A stretch of 64,000 bases of DNA from Henriciella sp045287255. GTDB taxonomy: Bacteria > Pseudomonadota > Alphaproteobacteria > Caulobacterales > Hyphomonadaceae. The stretch covers positions 2,914,001-2,978,000 of the forward strand of contig NZ_CP137142.1 in assembly GCF_045287255.1 (NCBI RefSeq). Direction: 5' to 3'. Of this stretch, positions 41,994 to 51,161 are shown in pieces (within the stretch, counting starts at the first letter, position 1; the number at the start of each line of letters is the position of its first letter). Under the pieces are notes generated by a model that saw only the letters and a program-made list of their open reading frames with translations, was not told the DNA's origin and ran no database searches. The position numbers and the translations under genes are program-made.

Positions 41994-43354
41994 CCCGAAG
42001 CCGCCGCAACCACTTGTGACAGCGCCTGCTGGGTTGGGAAACCATCGGCAGGGCTGATACCATTAGCGGACTGGAAACGCCGCAGCGCGCCTTTCGTGCC
42101 GCGTCCGGCAATGCCATCAACGGGTCCGGCATCAAAGCCAAGGCGATTCAGGGTATCCTGCAGGACCATGACATCGCGATTGCTGAGCAATTCAAGCTGT
42201 GTTGGCCATGGCGTGAGCGGGCCATGCTGTCCGGTTACCCCATTTGAGAGCAGGCCGACGGAGAAGGCATAACTGTCTGAGCGGTTATAGGTTTTGAACA
42301 CGTCGAAATTCTTGAACAAGAGATATTTCGGCCCGGTCGCGCCGCTCGGCAGCCAAAGCTCTGCAAAGGTACCTTCATCCACGCCAAAGCCGCCACCCTG
42401 GATTGGTGAGAGCCCCTTGCTGAGCCAAGTGCTCATCCGGCGGTCTTGTCCATCGGCAAAGGCCCAGTCAAAGCCTGAAGGCGCGATCACTTCGATGCCC
42501 CAAGGCATGTCTTTCTGATAGCCTGAAACGCTCAGATAATTCGCCGCGGACATCAGCGCATCGGCTTCACTATTCCAAAGGTCTTTGCGGCCATCGCCGT
42601 CGCCATCGACAGCATAGGCAAGGAAAGTTGACGGCATGAACTGGGTCTGGCCCATTGCGCCTGCCCAGCCAGAGATGAGTTGGTCACGGCTGACTTCACC
42701 CTGCTCCTGCAATTTCATCAGGGCGGTGAGCTCGCGCTCGGCGAAACTCTTACGGCGGCCTTCAACCGCCATGTTGGCCAGCGTGTTAGGGGCATCAAAT
42801 GAGCCGATATATGAACCAAGATTGGTTTCCATCGCCCAGATGGCGGTCAGGGCTTCACGGTCAACGCCATGTGTGGCTTCAATCCGATCAAAGGTCGCGG
42901 TGAGGTTGGCGAGTTTTTCTGCGCCACGGGTCTTCCGGCTGGTTGTGACGGCGGAGCCAACATAATCCCAGATCGGCTTGGCAAACTCCGCCTGATCGGC
43001 AATCCCTGTCTTTGCAATGCTGGCCTCCTCACTGAGATAAAGATCGAGTGGGCGGATGCTTGCCAGGGTTTCATAGACGACGATCGGGTCTCGCCCAGTC
43101 GAGACGGCGCGCGCGGCAAAATCATCGCGCCAGCTATCCATGCTGGCATTTCCGCTGGAGCTGAAAGGCGGCATGGAGGGAATGGTCGGCTGCGGCTCAA
43201 TGTCTGGATCACTTGGCGTTATTGGCGGCGTGCCAACGGGGCCAGCCTCTTGCGGGGTCGCGGCGCAAGCGGCCAGAAACGCAGCGGCACTAACGAGACC
43301 GAGGCCAAGTCTTGCAAAACCAGATCCGGCAAAACCAAAAGTATAATCCGTCAT
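41990..43354 (-). CDS. Lytic murein transglycosylase B with peptidoglycan-binding domain
   Basis: A 454-residue lipoprotein: signal with lipobox AAC near residue 30 (VSAAAFLAACAAT), the MltB catalytic domain (AIWAMETNLGSYIGSF supplies the acid Glu; GAMGQTQFMPSTFLAYAVDGDGDG follows) and a C-terminal PG_binding_1 domain (LQDTLNRLGFDAGPVDGIAG). It cleaves glycan strands in the periplasm. AAGGGA precedes the ATG at 43354; the open frame to 43624 is unsupported. Confidence 0.93.
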   Translation of the reverse strand: MTDYTFGFAGSGFARLGLGLVSAAAFLAACAATPQEAGPVGTPPITPSDPDIEPQPTIPSMPPFSSSGNASMDSWRDDFAARAVSTGRDPIVVYETLASIRPLDLYLSEEASIAKTGIADQAEFAKPIWDYVGSAVTTSRKTRGAEKLANLTATFDRIEATHGVDREALTAIWAMETNLGSYIGSFDAPNTLANMAVEGRRKSFAERELTALMKLQEQGEVSRDQLISGWAGAMGQTQFMPSTFLAYAVDGDGDGRKDLWNSEADALMSAANYLSVSGYQKDMPWGIEVIAPSGFDWAFADGQDRRMSTWLSKGLSPIQGGGFGVDEGTFAELWLPSGATGPKYLLFKNFDVFKTYNRSDSYAFSVGLLSNGVTGQHGPLTPWPTQLELLSNRDVMVLQDTLNRLGFDAGPVDGIAGRGTKGALRRFQSANGISPADGFPTQQALSQVVAAASG

Positions 43355-43462
43355 GTTTCGTTCCCTTTGCAGCAAACCTGCCGTGAAATTGTTGACTCTG
43401 TGAGGTCGCCTGTGTATGTCCCGCGCTTTCGTGAAAACAGTAATAACGTCTGGGCAAAAGCC

Positions 43463-43588
43463 ATGAAAGTGAAATCCTCGATCAAAGCACTCAAGTCGCG
43501 CCATCGTGACTGCAAGGTCGTGCGCCGCCGTGGCCGGACCTATGTCATCAACAAGACTGACCCACGCTTTAAAGCAAAGCAGGGTTAA
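43463..43588 (+). CDS. rpmJ: 50S ribosomal protein L36
   Basis: A 41-residue ribosomal protein, MKVKSSIKALKSRHRDCK followed by the basic RRRGRTYVINKTDPRFKAKQ region. It has a single Cys, so it is the zinc-free (YkgO-like) form standard in alphaproteobacteria. It lies inside a much longer open frame that is otherwise antisense to mltB. The gene is divergent from mltB and 24 bases before the HAD gene. Confidence 0.95.
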   Translation: MKVKSSIKALKSRHRDCKVVRRRGRTYVINKTDPRFKAKQG

Positions 43589-43612
43589 CTGCTTGATGAA
43601 CGGGGCGACCTT

Positions 43613-44221
43613 ATGAGCGCCCAAATCGTTCTTTTTGACCTTGGGAATGTGGTCGTCGAATGGCGGCCACTTTTGCTATATAGGCAAATGTTTGAGACAG
43701 ACGCAGAAGCCGAATGGTTCTGCCGCGATGTCTGCAATATGGACTGGCACACCCATCATGACCGCGGTGTTACGATGGATGACAATGCCAACTCCCTGAT
43801 TGCCCAATACCCACAATATGAAACCCATATCCGTGCATGGAAGACGCGGTGGTTTGACATGTTTGATGGCTATGTAAGTGGGACACCGGAAATCATGGCG
43901 CGGCTGGAAGAGCGACAGGTGCCCCTCTATGGCCTGACCAATATGCCAGCGGAAGTCGCTCAGGCGACCTTTGACCGCTTTCCGATGATGAGAATTTTGC
44001 GCGACATTGTCGTGTCTGGCGTGGAGAAGGTCGTGAAGCCGGATCCACGTATCTATGAAATCGTGCTGGAACGTATGGGTAATCCTGATCCGGGCGATGT
44101 TTTCTTTATCGATGATAGCGAGAAAAATGTGCTGGCCGCGCGGGAGATGGGCTTGCAGGCACACCACTTTACCGGGGCGAAAGACCTTGAGCAGGCGCTC
44201 AAGCTGCAAGGCTTGCTCTAG
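43613..44221 (+). CDS. HAD-superfamily hydrolase
   Basis: A 202-residue cytosolic HAD phosphatase of the YihX type. Motif I FDLGNVVVEW lacks the second Asp (DxG rather than DxD), as in YihX and dehalogenase-like members; motif II is YGLTNMP, motif III Lys is in VVKPDPRIYE and motif IV FFIDDSEKNV. It may act on small sugar phosphates. It follows rpmJ closely on the same strand. Confidence 0.88.
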   Translation: MSAQIVLFDLGNVVVEWRPLLLYRQMFETDAEAEWFCRDVCNMDWHTHHDRGVTMDDNANSLIAQYPQYETHIRAWKTRWFDMFDGYVSGTPEIMARLEERQVPLYGLTNMPAEVAQATFDRFPMMRILRDIVVSGVEKVVKPDPRIYEIVLERMGNPDPGDVFFIDDSEKNVLAAREMGLQAHHFTGAKDLEQALKLQGLL

Positions 44222-44261
44222 TCCTCTTGTCGAACGCGTTTGAGACGCCATACTCATAAAT

Positions 44262-44792
44262 ATGTTCAAAACGCTCGCTTTTGCCGGCCTCCTCATGGTC
44301 TCCAGCCCTGACTTTGGGCCATCAGACCAGATGTTTGAGGATTTGCGGACTACTGAAAATGAGGATGAAGCCAATGCCACGGCCATGGATATCTGGGCGG
44401 CCTGGATGGAAAGTGGCTCTGATGCGGCTGATCTGGTGATGCAGCGCGCGGTTAATGCACAGGCCCGAGGCGATCTTGAGCTTGCCCATACGCTCTATGA
44501 CCGCGTGATCGCGATCCAGCCGGGCTATGCCGAAGCGTGGAACCGACGCGCGACGGTCTTTCTAGCGCGTGAGAATTATGCCGAAGCCCTGCGGGATGTG
44601 AATGAAGCGCTAAAGCTTGAGCCTCGCCATTTCGGGGCCTGGGGCGGCCTTGGCGCGGTGCTCGAGACGCTGGGCGCGAAAGAAGAAGCCCTTGAGGCTT
44701 ATGAGAAAGCCTTAACAATCTATCCGCTTTTCCCGCGTGCTCGGTCGGCTGTGGCGCGTTTGAATAAAGAGCTTGAAGGGCGACCTGTTTGA
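44262..44792 (+). CDS. TPR-repeat exported protein
   Basis: A 176-residue protein with an N-terminal signal-like stretch (MFKTLAFAGLLMVSSPDFG) and about three TPR units from residue 60 (LAHTLYDRVIAIQPGYAEAW, YAEALRDVNEALKLEPRHFG, EEALEAYEKALTIYPLFPRA). TPRs mediate protein contacts; no enzyme domain is present. Its stop overlaps the next gene's TTG start, suggesting coupling. Confidence 0.8.
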   Translation: MFKTLAFAGLLMVSSPDFGPSDQMFEDLRTTENEDEANATAMDIWAAWMESGSDAADLVMQRAVNAQARGDLELAHTLYDRVIAIQPGYAEAWNRRATVFLARENYAEALRDVNEALKLEPRHFGAWGGLGAVLETLGAKEEALEAYEKALTIYPLFPRARSAVARLNKELEGRPV

Positions 44793-45781
44793 GAATGCTG
44801 ATTCTGTTCATGACCTTGCTCACGGGGGGTGTGCTGACGGCCTGTGTCCATAGTGTGGTCTATACCAACCGGGTGGAGGCGAAATACCCGCCAACCGGAC
44901 AGATGGTCGATGTCGATGGCCCGGATGTTCATGTGATGACGGCAGGGCAGGCTGGCCCAGTTGTGATGATGATCCATGGTGCCTCGGCAAATGCCTATGA
45001 ATATAGCTACACGCTCGCGCCACGCTTGTCGGATGAACACCGTATCCTGATGGCGGACCGCCCGGGCCATGGCTATTCGGACCGTCCGGAGGATGGCGAA
45101 AGCCTCGGCGTACAGGCGGGCCTGATCGCGGGCGCACTGGAGGCCTTGGCCCCGGGCGAGAAGGCGGTGATCGTTGGTCACTCTTTTGGCGGGGCGGTGG
45201 CATTGCGGATTGCGCTGGATCATCCTGAAAAGGTCAAGGCGCTGGTCCTGCTGGCTCCGGTAAGCCATGACTGGGGCGGTGGCGGGGAAGCCTGGTACAA
45301 TCGCTATGCGGGCTCGCCTCTGCTGGGGCCGGTCTTCTCACAGCTCGTCCCGGTTATGGGACCTGCGCAGGTGAAAAGCGGCGTCGATAGCGTCTTCTCG
45401 CCAAAGCCTGCACCGGACGGCTATTATGAAAGCTCAGCGATTGGCCTGTTATTCCGCCCACCTGTGTTCCGGGCAAATGCTGAGGACGTAAATGCGCTGC
45501 GCAGCGAAATGGCGGCCCAACAGGAACGCTACCCGCAGATCAAAGTTCCGGTCGTGGTCTTTTCAGGTGCGCTGGACACCGTGATCAGTCCGCCTTTGCA
45601 TGTTGGCAAGCTGAAGCATCAGATTGATGGCTTGCAAATGGTCCGCCTGCCAAATGGCGGGCACATGCCCCATCATGCTTATGGCGCTGAAGTCGCAGAC
45701 GCGATTGCGCGTCTGGCGGCTGGTGAGCCAGTTAGCGCGGCGGACCTGGAAGCAGCCGCTCAGGCCAGAGACACGGGCTAA
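44789..45781 (+). CDS. Alpha/beta hydrolase lipoprotein
   Basis: A 330-residue alpha/beta-hydrolase fold protein with a lipobox near the start (LLTGGVLTACVH). Oxyanion motif MIHGASANAYE, GHSFGGAVAL supplies the nucleophile Ser, and the late Asp and His lie in SGALDTVISP and GGHMPHHAYG. I keep the TTG at 44789, since AAGGG is 8 bases upstream; an ATG at 44795 is the alternative. The substrate is unknown. The last 50 bases overlap the convergent gene. Confidence 0.83.
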   Translation: MRMLILFMTLLTGGVLTACVHSVVYTNRVEAKYPPTGQMVDVDGPDVHVMTAGQAGPVVMMIHGASANAYEYSYTLAPRLSDEHRILMADRPGHGYSDRPEDGESLGVQAGLIAGALEALAPGEKAVIVGHSFGGAVALRIALDHPEKVKALVLLAPVSHDWGGGGEAWYNRYAGSPLLGPVFSQLVPVMGPAQVKSGVDSVFSPKPAPDGYYESSAIGLLFRPPVFRANAEDVNALRSEMAAQQERYPQIKVPVVVFSGALDTVISPPLHVGKLKHQIDGLQMVRLPNGGHMPHHAYGAEVADAIARLAAGEPVSAADLEAAAQARDTG

Positions 45782-46598
45782 TCGTGCCGTCTGCCCCAAA
45801 TTCAGTATCCGGGTTTGCCAGATAGGCCGTCAGGCTGGTTTCAGCAGCCAGCCTTGTCTCCTCAAGAGAGAGTGCTTTGTCCGTGCGAGCCAGCAGGCGC
45901 CGCCCGCGACAGCGATAAAGATCAATGTGGCGCAGCGGTTTTGCCTCAGGGCCGGCGCGTAGGCGATGAAAGGCTGTTATCTGCCGATCTGCCCCCAGGG
46001 TTACAGTTGCGGGCCAACCTCCATCATGCGGGACGGCGACAAAGGCCATACGGAAGTCGCCATCATGTTCACCGGCCTGATAGGTGAGGCGATAGACGCG
46101 CCCCCCAGGCACCGTGGCTTTGTCCAGCGTGACAGCGCGATTGCGTTTGACCTTGCGGCTCCAGCTTTCAATCATGTCGTCCCGAACTGCCCAGGCCTCA
46201 TCATGCTCGCCTGCAGCCAGCAGGGTGGCGGCATAGTAGAACTGGGCCTGTAAGGTGGGCAGGGGTAGGGCCTCCCCAAAATGGCTTAGCGCGCGATCTG
46301 CATCATCCAGATCAACAGCAGCCATCGCGGCGATTCTGCGCGCTTCCCGGGTTTCGGGGCGGCCCGGGCAAGCGTTGAGAAAGCCCTCCGTTACCCGCAG
46401 AACATAGGCTGGGCTCGCTTCTTCGCTGGGTTGGGTCAATTGTGTCTGCCAGGCGGCGACATCCTGCAAACCGCAATCGACTTCTTGGCCAACTGCAAAC
46501 GGATCCCCGTAGAGGCCGATAAAGGTCGTGATAATCGAGGTCAGAACGGCCAAAGCCCAGCGACCAAGTGTTTTGATTAATGAAAGATTAAAGCTCAT
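45732..46598 (-). CDS. Hypothetical exported protein
   Basis: A 288-residue protein with an N-terminal membrane or signal segment (WALAVLTSIITTFIGLYG) and a periplasmic part with TPR-like helices (ADRALSHFGEALPLPTLQAQ) followed by a beta-rich section with two or three Cys. I do not recognise it. The ATG at 46598 is used; an upstream frame extends to 46670. It overlaps the alpha/beta-hydrolase gene by 50 bases at the 3' end. Confidence 0.6.
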   Translation of the reverse strand: MSFNLSLIKTLGRWALAVLTSIITTFIGLYGDPFAVGQEVDCGLQDVAAWQTQLTQPSEEASPAYVLRVTEGFLNACPGRPETREARRIAAMAAVDLDDADRALSHFGEALPLPTLQAQFYYAATLLAAGEHDEAWAVRDDMIESWSRKVKRNRAVTLDKATVPGGRVYRLTYQAGEHDGDFRMAFVAVPHDGGWPATVTLGADRQITAFHRLRAGPEAKPLRHIDLYRCRGRRLLARTDKALSLEETRLAAETSLTAYLANPDTEFGADGTISPCLWPERLLPGPPR

Positions 46599-46629
46599 CC
46601 TTTGCGGGCTTGCAAAGCATGTGCCTGAT

Positions 46630-47427
46630 TTAGCCGAGAAAGACCCGCTCAAACGTCCAGAACGCGCCAATCAAGCCAATCAATATGCAGGCCGGAATGG
46701 CGATCATTCTACGATAGCTCATATGGCTCAGCTGCCGCGATATGGGCCAAAGCAGCAGGGCAGCGGCACCAACGACCGTCAATTGGCCAATCTCGACCCC
46801 GACATTAAAGCCCACAAGCGCGCTCCAGAACTGGCCTTCAGGCAGGCCCAGAGAGCCAAAGAACCCGGCAAAGCCCATGCCGTGGATCAGGCCAAAGATG
46901 ATTACAACCAAGGGGCGCCAGCGCTGCATGTCCTTAAACAGGACATTTTCAAACGCGACGAGGGCAATGGTTAGCGCGATCAGCGGTTCGACGATGCTGG
47001 CGGGGGGCGATATCACTCCGGTCGCCGCCATCATCAGGGTGAGCGTATGGGCGACGGTGAAGGCCGAAATCTGGATCAGCAGCGCGCGCCAGCCGGCCGC
47101 CGTAAAGAACAGGGCGAGCACGAACAGGATATGATCAAGCCCGGTTGGCAAGATGTGTTGCACCCCGATCTTGATGTATAGCCCGAACGTTTCATGCAGC
47201 GGGCGGTCAAAGTCGATGGTCTGGGTTGTGGTAAAGCGGCTTTCCCCGCTGCGGGGTGTGGCGGAGCGATCCATCTCCTGCAAAGCGCGGCACAGCGCTG
47301 GATCCATGCCGCCATCCATCGTGCAGAACTCATCCTCGGGATGGGCCTGTGCGGGTGTTGACTGTAAAGCGAAAATTGCCAGCGCAAGCGCCAGAACGCA
47401 GACCCACAGTTTAATGGGTGTGGTCAT
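46630..47427 (-). CDS. HupE/UreJ-family membrane protein of zinc locus
   Basis: A 265-residue inner-membrane protein of the HupE/UreJ_2 family: signal peptide ending AQAHPEDEF, a short periplasmic part with two Cys (EFCTMDGG, DPALCRAL), then about six helices with HILPTGLDHILFVLALFF, TVAHTLTLMMA and LIHGMGFAGFF, the family His motifs. Relatives move Ni or Co; here the location points to zinc or another metal under Zur. The ATG at 47427 lies 17 bases inside the ZIP gene; an ATG at 47433 is equally placed. Confidence 0.85.
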   Translation of the reverse strand: MTTPIKLWVCVLALALAIFALQSTPAQAHPEDEFCTMDGGMDPALCRALQEMDRSATPRSGESRFTTTQTIDFDRPLHETFGLYIKIGVQHILPTGLDHILFVLALFFTAAGWRALLIQISAFTVAHTLTLMMAATGVISPPASIVEPLIALTIALVAFENVLFKDMQRWRPLVVIIFGLIHGMGFAGFFGSLGLPEGQFWSALVGFNVGVEIGQLTVVGAAALLLWPISRQLSHMSYRRMIAIPACILIGLIGAFWTFERVFLG

Positions 47428-48223
47428 GGCCATGGCGGAAGTCAGGGCTGTGCGTGTCGTGAACATGGCCAGCATGACTATGATCATGTCCGGCAATCGG
47501 CAACAGCATGAGTGTAACGGCGATTGCGACCCCGGTGGTCAGCGCGCTGAGACCCCGCACCGGGGGCGTATCGCGCAAAGGGGCCATCAAAGGCCCGGTC
47601 GCGACAAACAATAGGAGGCCAGCCGAGAAGGCAAAGAGCTGCCCCAGAACGGCTTCCCCAAAGCTGAACATGAACGGGCCACTGACCACAACACCCATCG
47701 GGGTTGTTGCCGCTGCTGCCAGGAAAGCCCAGAAGAATGCCCCGCGATTGCTGACACCGTGACGCCTGAGGATCGCAAAGGCGATAACCCCTTCCGGGAA
47801 TTCGTGCAGGATCAGTCCTAAAGCCGCGAAGACGCCAGAGGCAAAGTCAGCGGCAAATGTAATAGAGTAAACAATGCCATCAATGAAGGAGTGTGCAGCG
47901 ATGGCAAGGATAGGCGTAATCGCCTCTGCCGGAATGGTGGAATCCGGCTTCTCCGGAAACAGGACCCGTATGGAAAAGTTCAGCACCAGACCACCAAAGA
48001 ACCCTGTGGCGATCCAGATCGGCGCTGTATCTGCAAGAGCAAAGGCTTTTGGCATGATGTGTAGGAAGGTCATCGTGCACAACATGCCCGCTGCCGCGAG
48101 GCCAAACAGGCCCGCATAGCGCGCGCTCCAGTCACCCCGAAGGGCGACCACAAGCAGGCCAATTGTCGTAACAAAAGCCGCAATCAAGCCAAAGAAAAGG
48201 GGGGCCTGTATGGCTGACCACAT
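47411..48223 (-). CDS. ZIP-family metal transporter
   Basis: A 270-residue ZIP (ZupT-like) transporter with about eight helices. Metal-site motif AHSFIDGIVYSITF and ALGLILHEFPEGVIAFAIL are intact. The C-terminus is His-rich (HDHSHAGHVHDTH ... HGHDHTH), a common metal-sensing or buffering tail. Start at 48223 is supported by AGGAG upstream; one at 48244 lacks one. It heads the left arm of a divergent zinc locus with a Zur-like box between 48296 and 48318. Confidence 0.9.
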   Translation of the reverse strand: MWSAIQAPLFFGLIAAFVTTIGLLVVALRGDWSARYAGLFGLAAAGMLCTMTFLHIMPKAFALADTAPIWIATGFFGGLVLNFSIRVLFPEKPDSTIPAEAITPILAIAAHSFIDGIVYSITFAADFASGVFAALGLILHEFPEGVIAFAILRRHGVSNRGAFFWAFLAAAATTPMGVVVSGPFMFSFGEAVLGQLFAFSAGLLLFVATGPLMAPLRDTPPVRGLSALTTGVAIAVTLMLLPIAGHDHSHAGHVHDTHSPDFRHGHDHTH

Positions 48224-48295
48224 GGTTGATTGCGCTCCTGTCATGCAAGTGGCCAAGTCGCTTACGGTATGCAACAACGAACATCGACCAATATG

Positions 48296-48318
48296 GCGAT
48301 GTTATAGTGTCGCATTTT
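48296..48318. promoter_or_regulatory. Candidate Zur box in divergent zinc promoter
   Basis: Imperfect palindrome in two halves, GCGATGTTATA and TGTCGCATTTT around one G. It agrees with the enterobacterial-type consensus GAAATGTTATA-N-TATAACATTTC at about 16 of 22 positions, including the full ATGTTATA left core and CATTT right core. It sits 73 bases from the ZIP start and 61 bases from the zrgA-like start, suited to repress both when zinc is plentiful. Confidence 0.7.
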
Positions 48319-48378
48319 CTAAATTGCGACCTATTTTTATCAGGCCATGATCAAACCTTTCAGAGGATATCCAAGAAG

Positions 48379-49128
48379 ATGCGTTTGAATTTTCCAACTG
48401 TTCTGGCTGTCAGCGGTTTTGCGCTGGCCGGTCTTGTTGCCTGTAGCCCGTCTGAAGACGCACCAGCAGAGACTATCGAGGCGGATGTGCCGCCGATTGA
48501 GGTCGCAAGCGAAGCCGAAGATGTGTCCGTGTCCGAACCTATTGAATCTGAGGCAGCATCGGTCGCAGAAGTCGCGACGGACGCTGAAGATGATCATGAC
48601 CATGCCGATGAGGCTCATGACGAGCATGATCATAAGGATGATCACGACCATGCGGACGAGGATTCTCATGATCATCACGACCACGATCACGGCGTTGGTG
48701 AGGCCCATGTCCACGGCGCCGGGGAAATGGCGATTGTTCTGGATGGCGCAACTCTGACAGTATCTTTCGAGTCTCCGCTGGCCAGCTTTGCCAGTTTCGA
48801 GCATGAGCCGAAAACCCCTGAGCAGGAAGCAGAACTGCAAGCGGTCAATACCGCCCTCATGCAGCCATCAAGCATGATCACGCTGAATGATGAAGCCGGA
48901 TGCGCTTCAACATCTCAGGGCGTATCGTTCCGCCATTCCGGCGACCATGGCTCAATCATGGTCGACTATGCCTTTGAGTGCGCTTCCGCCGGTGACTTGA
49001 GCGCTGTAGATTTGAACGTCTTTGCGGCCTATCCGGCGCTCGAGACGGTTGATGTCGTCTTCCTGAACGGGGCCGACCAAACCGCTAAAACCCTGTCTGC
49101 GAGCGATGCTCGCCTGTCGTTGAACTAG
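48379..49128 (+). CDS. ZrgA-like (DUF2796) zinc-binding lipoprotein
   Basis: A 249-residue predicted lipoprotein (lipobox LVAC, Cys22) with an acidic linker and a His/Asp-rich stretch at 73-112 (DDHDHADEAHDEHDHKDDH and on), then a DUF2796-like domain starting GEAHVHGAGEMAIVLDG. Such proteins bind zinc in the periplasm and aid uptake. The ATG at 48379 starts the signal; an open frame from 48226 runs across the promoter. First gene of the right arm. Confidence 0.88.
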   Translation: MRLNFPTVLAVSGFALAGLVACSPSEDAPAETIEADVPPIEVASEAEDVSVSEPIESEAASVAEVATDAEDDHDHADEAHDEHDHKDDHDHADEDSHDHHDHDHGVGEAHVHGAGEMAIVLDGATLTVSFESPLASFASFEHEPKTPEQEAELQAVNTALMQPSSMITLNDEAGCASTSQGVSFRHSGDHGSIMVDYAFECASAGDLSAVDLNVFAAYPALETVDVVFLNGADQTAKTLSASDARLSLN

Positions 49129-49146
49129 GTTTCCGGGGAGGCGCGC

Positions 49147-49851
49147 GTGACCGATCCGGTCATTGATATTGCCCGGCTGAGATTTGCTTGGCCAGGGCAA
49201 CCACTTTTGCTGAATGTCGAGGCGTTTACCGTCACCGCAGGGGAGCGGGTCTTTCTGCGGGGGCCAAGTGGTTCGGGAAAGTCGACTTTGCTGGGTTTGA
49301 TTGCCGGGGTTCTGGAGCCACAGCATGGCACCCTTAAGGTTGCGGGGCAGGACCTGCCTAGCTTGTCAGGTCATCAACGTGACCAGATTCGGGCTGACCA
49401 ACTTGGTGTGATTTTCCAGATGTTCAACCTCGTCCCGTATCTGTCCCTATTGCAGAATGCCATGCTGCCTTGCCGGTTCTCAAAACGGCGACTGGCCGTG
49501 ACCAAACAGGCTGGTGGTCCGGAGGTTGAAGCCCGGCGCCTGCTGGCTCGGCTCGGGATTGAGGGCGAAGAGATGCTCAAGCGCCCGGTGACGGATCTCT
49601 CAGTCGGTCAGCAGCAACGCGTAGCTGCAGCCCGCGCTCTGATTGGCGGGCCAAGCCTGATTATTGCTGATGAGCCGACCTCGGCGCTGGATGCGGATTC
49701 CCGCGATCGGTTTATTGAACTGCTCAGCGAAGAAGCCAGTCATAGTGGCGCGGCCATGTTGTTCGTCAGCCATGATGCTGGTCTTGCCCCGCTCTTTGAT
49801 CGCGCGGTTGATCTGATGGAGTTGAATGCGGCGCACAGGGAGGTCGCGTAA
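49147..49851 (+). CDS. ABC transporter ATP-binding protein (LolD/MacB type)
   Basis: A 234-residue ATPase. Walker A GPSGSGKST, signature LSVGQQQRVAAARAL, Walker B LIIADEPTSALD. The type pairs with FtsX-fold permeases rather than classical metal permeases. It begins with GTG; GGGGAGG lies 6 bases upstream. Stop and the next ATG overlap by one base (TAATG). It belongs to the zinc locus by position. Confidence 0.92.
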   Translation: MTDPVIDIARLRFAWPGQPLLLNVEAFTVTAGERVFLRGPSGSGKSTLLGLIAGVLEPQHGTLKVAGQDLPSLSGHQRDQIRADQLGVIFQMFNLVPYLSLLQNAMLPCRFSKRRLAVTKQAGGPEVEARRLLARLGIEGEEMLKRPVTDLSVGQQQRVAAARALIGGPSLIIADEPTSALDADSRDRFIELLSEEASHSGAAMLFVSHDAGLAPLFDRAVDLMELNAAHREVA

Positions 49852-51119
49852 TGGGGGTTTCGATCCTGTCTCTGGCTTGGCGCAGCCTGATGAATCGCAA
49901 GGTCTCGGCGATCCTGACCATTGTGGCGATTGCCCTTTCCGTGGCGCTGTTCCTGGGCGTCGACAAGACCCGTAAGGCGGCGCGGGCTGGATTCGACAAT
50001 ACGATTTCAGGGACCGACCTGATTGTCGGTGCGCCTTCGGGCCAAATCAATCTGTTGCTCTATTCCGTTTTCCGTATCGGCAATGCAACCGCAGAGATTT
50101 CATGGGATGCGTTTGAAGACCTGCAGGCCCGCGAAGATATTGCATGGGCGGTGCCAATCTCGCTGGGTGATAGCCATCGCGGGTATCGTGTCATGGGCAC
50201 CAGCACAGCGTATTTTGATCACTATAAGTATGGCAAACAACAATCCCTGACGCTTCGCGAGGGGGAGCGCTTTGATGATGTCTTCGATGCCGTCATTGGT
50301 GCGGAGGTCGCACGCGAACTGAATTACAGTGTGGGTACACCGCTGGTTCTGACTCATGGTTTGGGCCAGGGCGGCCTGAGCGATCATGACAATCGCCCTT
50401 TCCGTGTCGTTGGGGTGCTCGCGCCAACCGGAACCCCGGTTGATCGGACCATCCATGTTCCGGTTGAAGGGATTACGGCCATTCATGTCGGTTGGGAGAC
50501 CGGGGCACGTAACCCGCTGGCTGATACAATCTCTGAGGAGATGATCCGCACCTTTGATCTAACGCCGAAGACCGTGACGGCGGCTTATATTGGCCTGAAA
50601 AGCCGCGGCAGTATTCTGCGGACTCGGCGCGCGATCAATACCAATCGCAGTGAACCCTTATTGGCGATTATTCCGGGGCAGGCCTTGTCCGAGCTATGGG
50701 AGACTGTGGGTGCGGTTGAACGTATCCTGCTCGCTATTTCGGCCTTTGTTGTGGCGGTTGGGCTGGTCTCAATTCTAACCAGTATTCTCTCCAGCCTGAA
50801 TGAGCGGCGGCGGGAAATGTCGATCCTGCGGGCGACGGGCGCGAAGCCCGGGCATATTTTTACCCTACTGGTGGCAGAGGCCGTTTTCCTTGGCCTGATT
50901 GGGGCTATTGCTGGCGTGGTTCTGGTTCAGGGGCTGATCTTTGCGGCCGCGCCGGTTCTGTCTGCGCAGTATGGGATTGCCCTTATGGGCACGGCGCCGG
51001 GCTTAACCGATGCTATTACAATTGGCGTGGTTGGGCTTGCAGCTTTCCTGCTGGGGATTATGCCAGCTCTAACGGCGCTAAGGCGTTCTCTGGCAGATGG
51101 TTTGACCGTTCGGGTCTAG
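49851..51119 (+). CDS. FtsX-family ABC transporter permease
   Basis: A 422-residue permease with one N-terminal helix (SAILTIVAIALSVALFLGV), a large periplasmic MacB_PCD-like domain (about 45-270) and three C-terminal helices with RRREMSILRATGAKPGHIF, the FtsX/MacB hallmark. With the preceding ATPase it probably works mechanically on a periplasmic partner, perhaps the ZrgA-like or DUF3299 lipoprotein. Confidence 0.9.
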   Translation: MGVSILSLAWRSLMNRKVSAILTIVAIALSVALFLGVDKTRKAARAGFDNTISGTDLIVGAPSGQINLLLYSVFRIGNATAEISWDAFEDLQAREDIAWAVPISLGDSHRGYRVMGTSTAYFDHYKYGKQQSLTLREGERFDDVFDAVIGAEVARELNYSVGTPLVLTHGLGQGGLSDHDNRPFRVVGVLAPTGTPVDRTIHVPVEGITAIHVGWETGARNPLADTISEEMIRTFDLTPKTVTAAYIGLKSRGSILRTRRAINTNRSEPLLAIIPGQALSELWETVGAVERILLAISAFVVAVGLVSILTSILSSLNERRREMSILRATGAKPGHIFTLLVAEAVFLGLIGAIAGVVLVQGLIFAAAPVLSAQYGIALMGTAPGLTDAITIGVVGLAAFLLGIMPALTALRRSLADGLTVRV

Positions 51120-51161
51120 TATGACCTTTTGTGACTGGCAGGGACGCCATGAAGGGACTAG

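Noticed and set aside
48226..48378. Upstream extension of the ZrgA-like gene
   Set aside because: It would run through the divergent promoter and Zur-like box and place residues before a clear lipoprotein signal.
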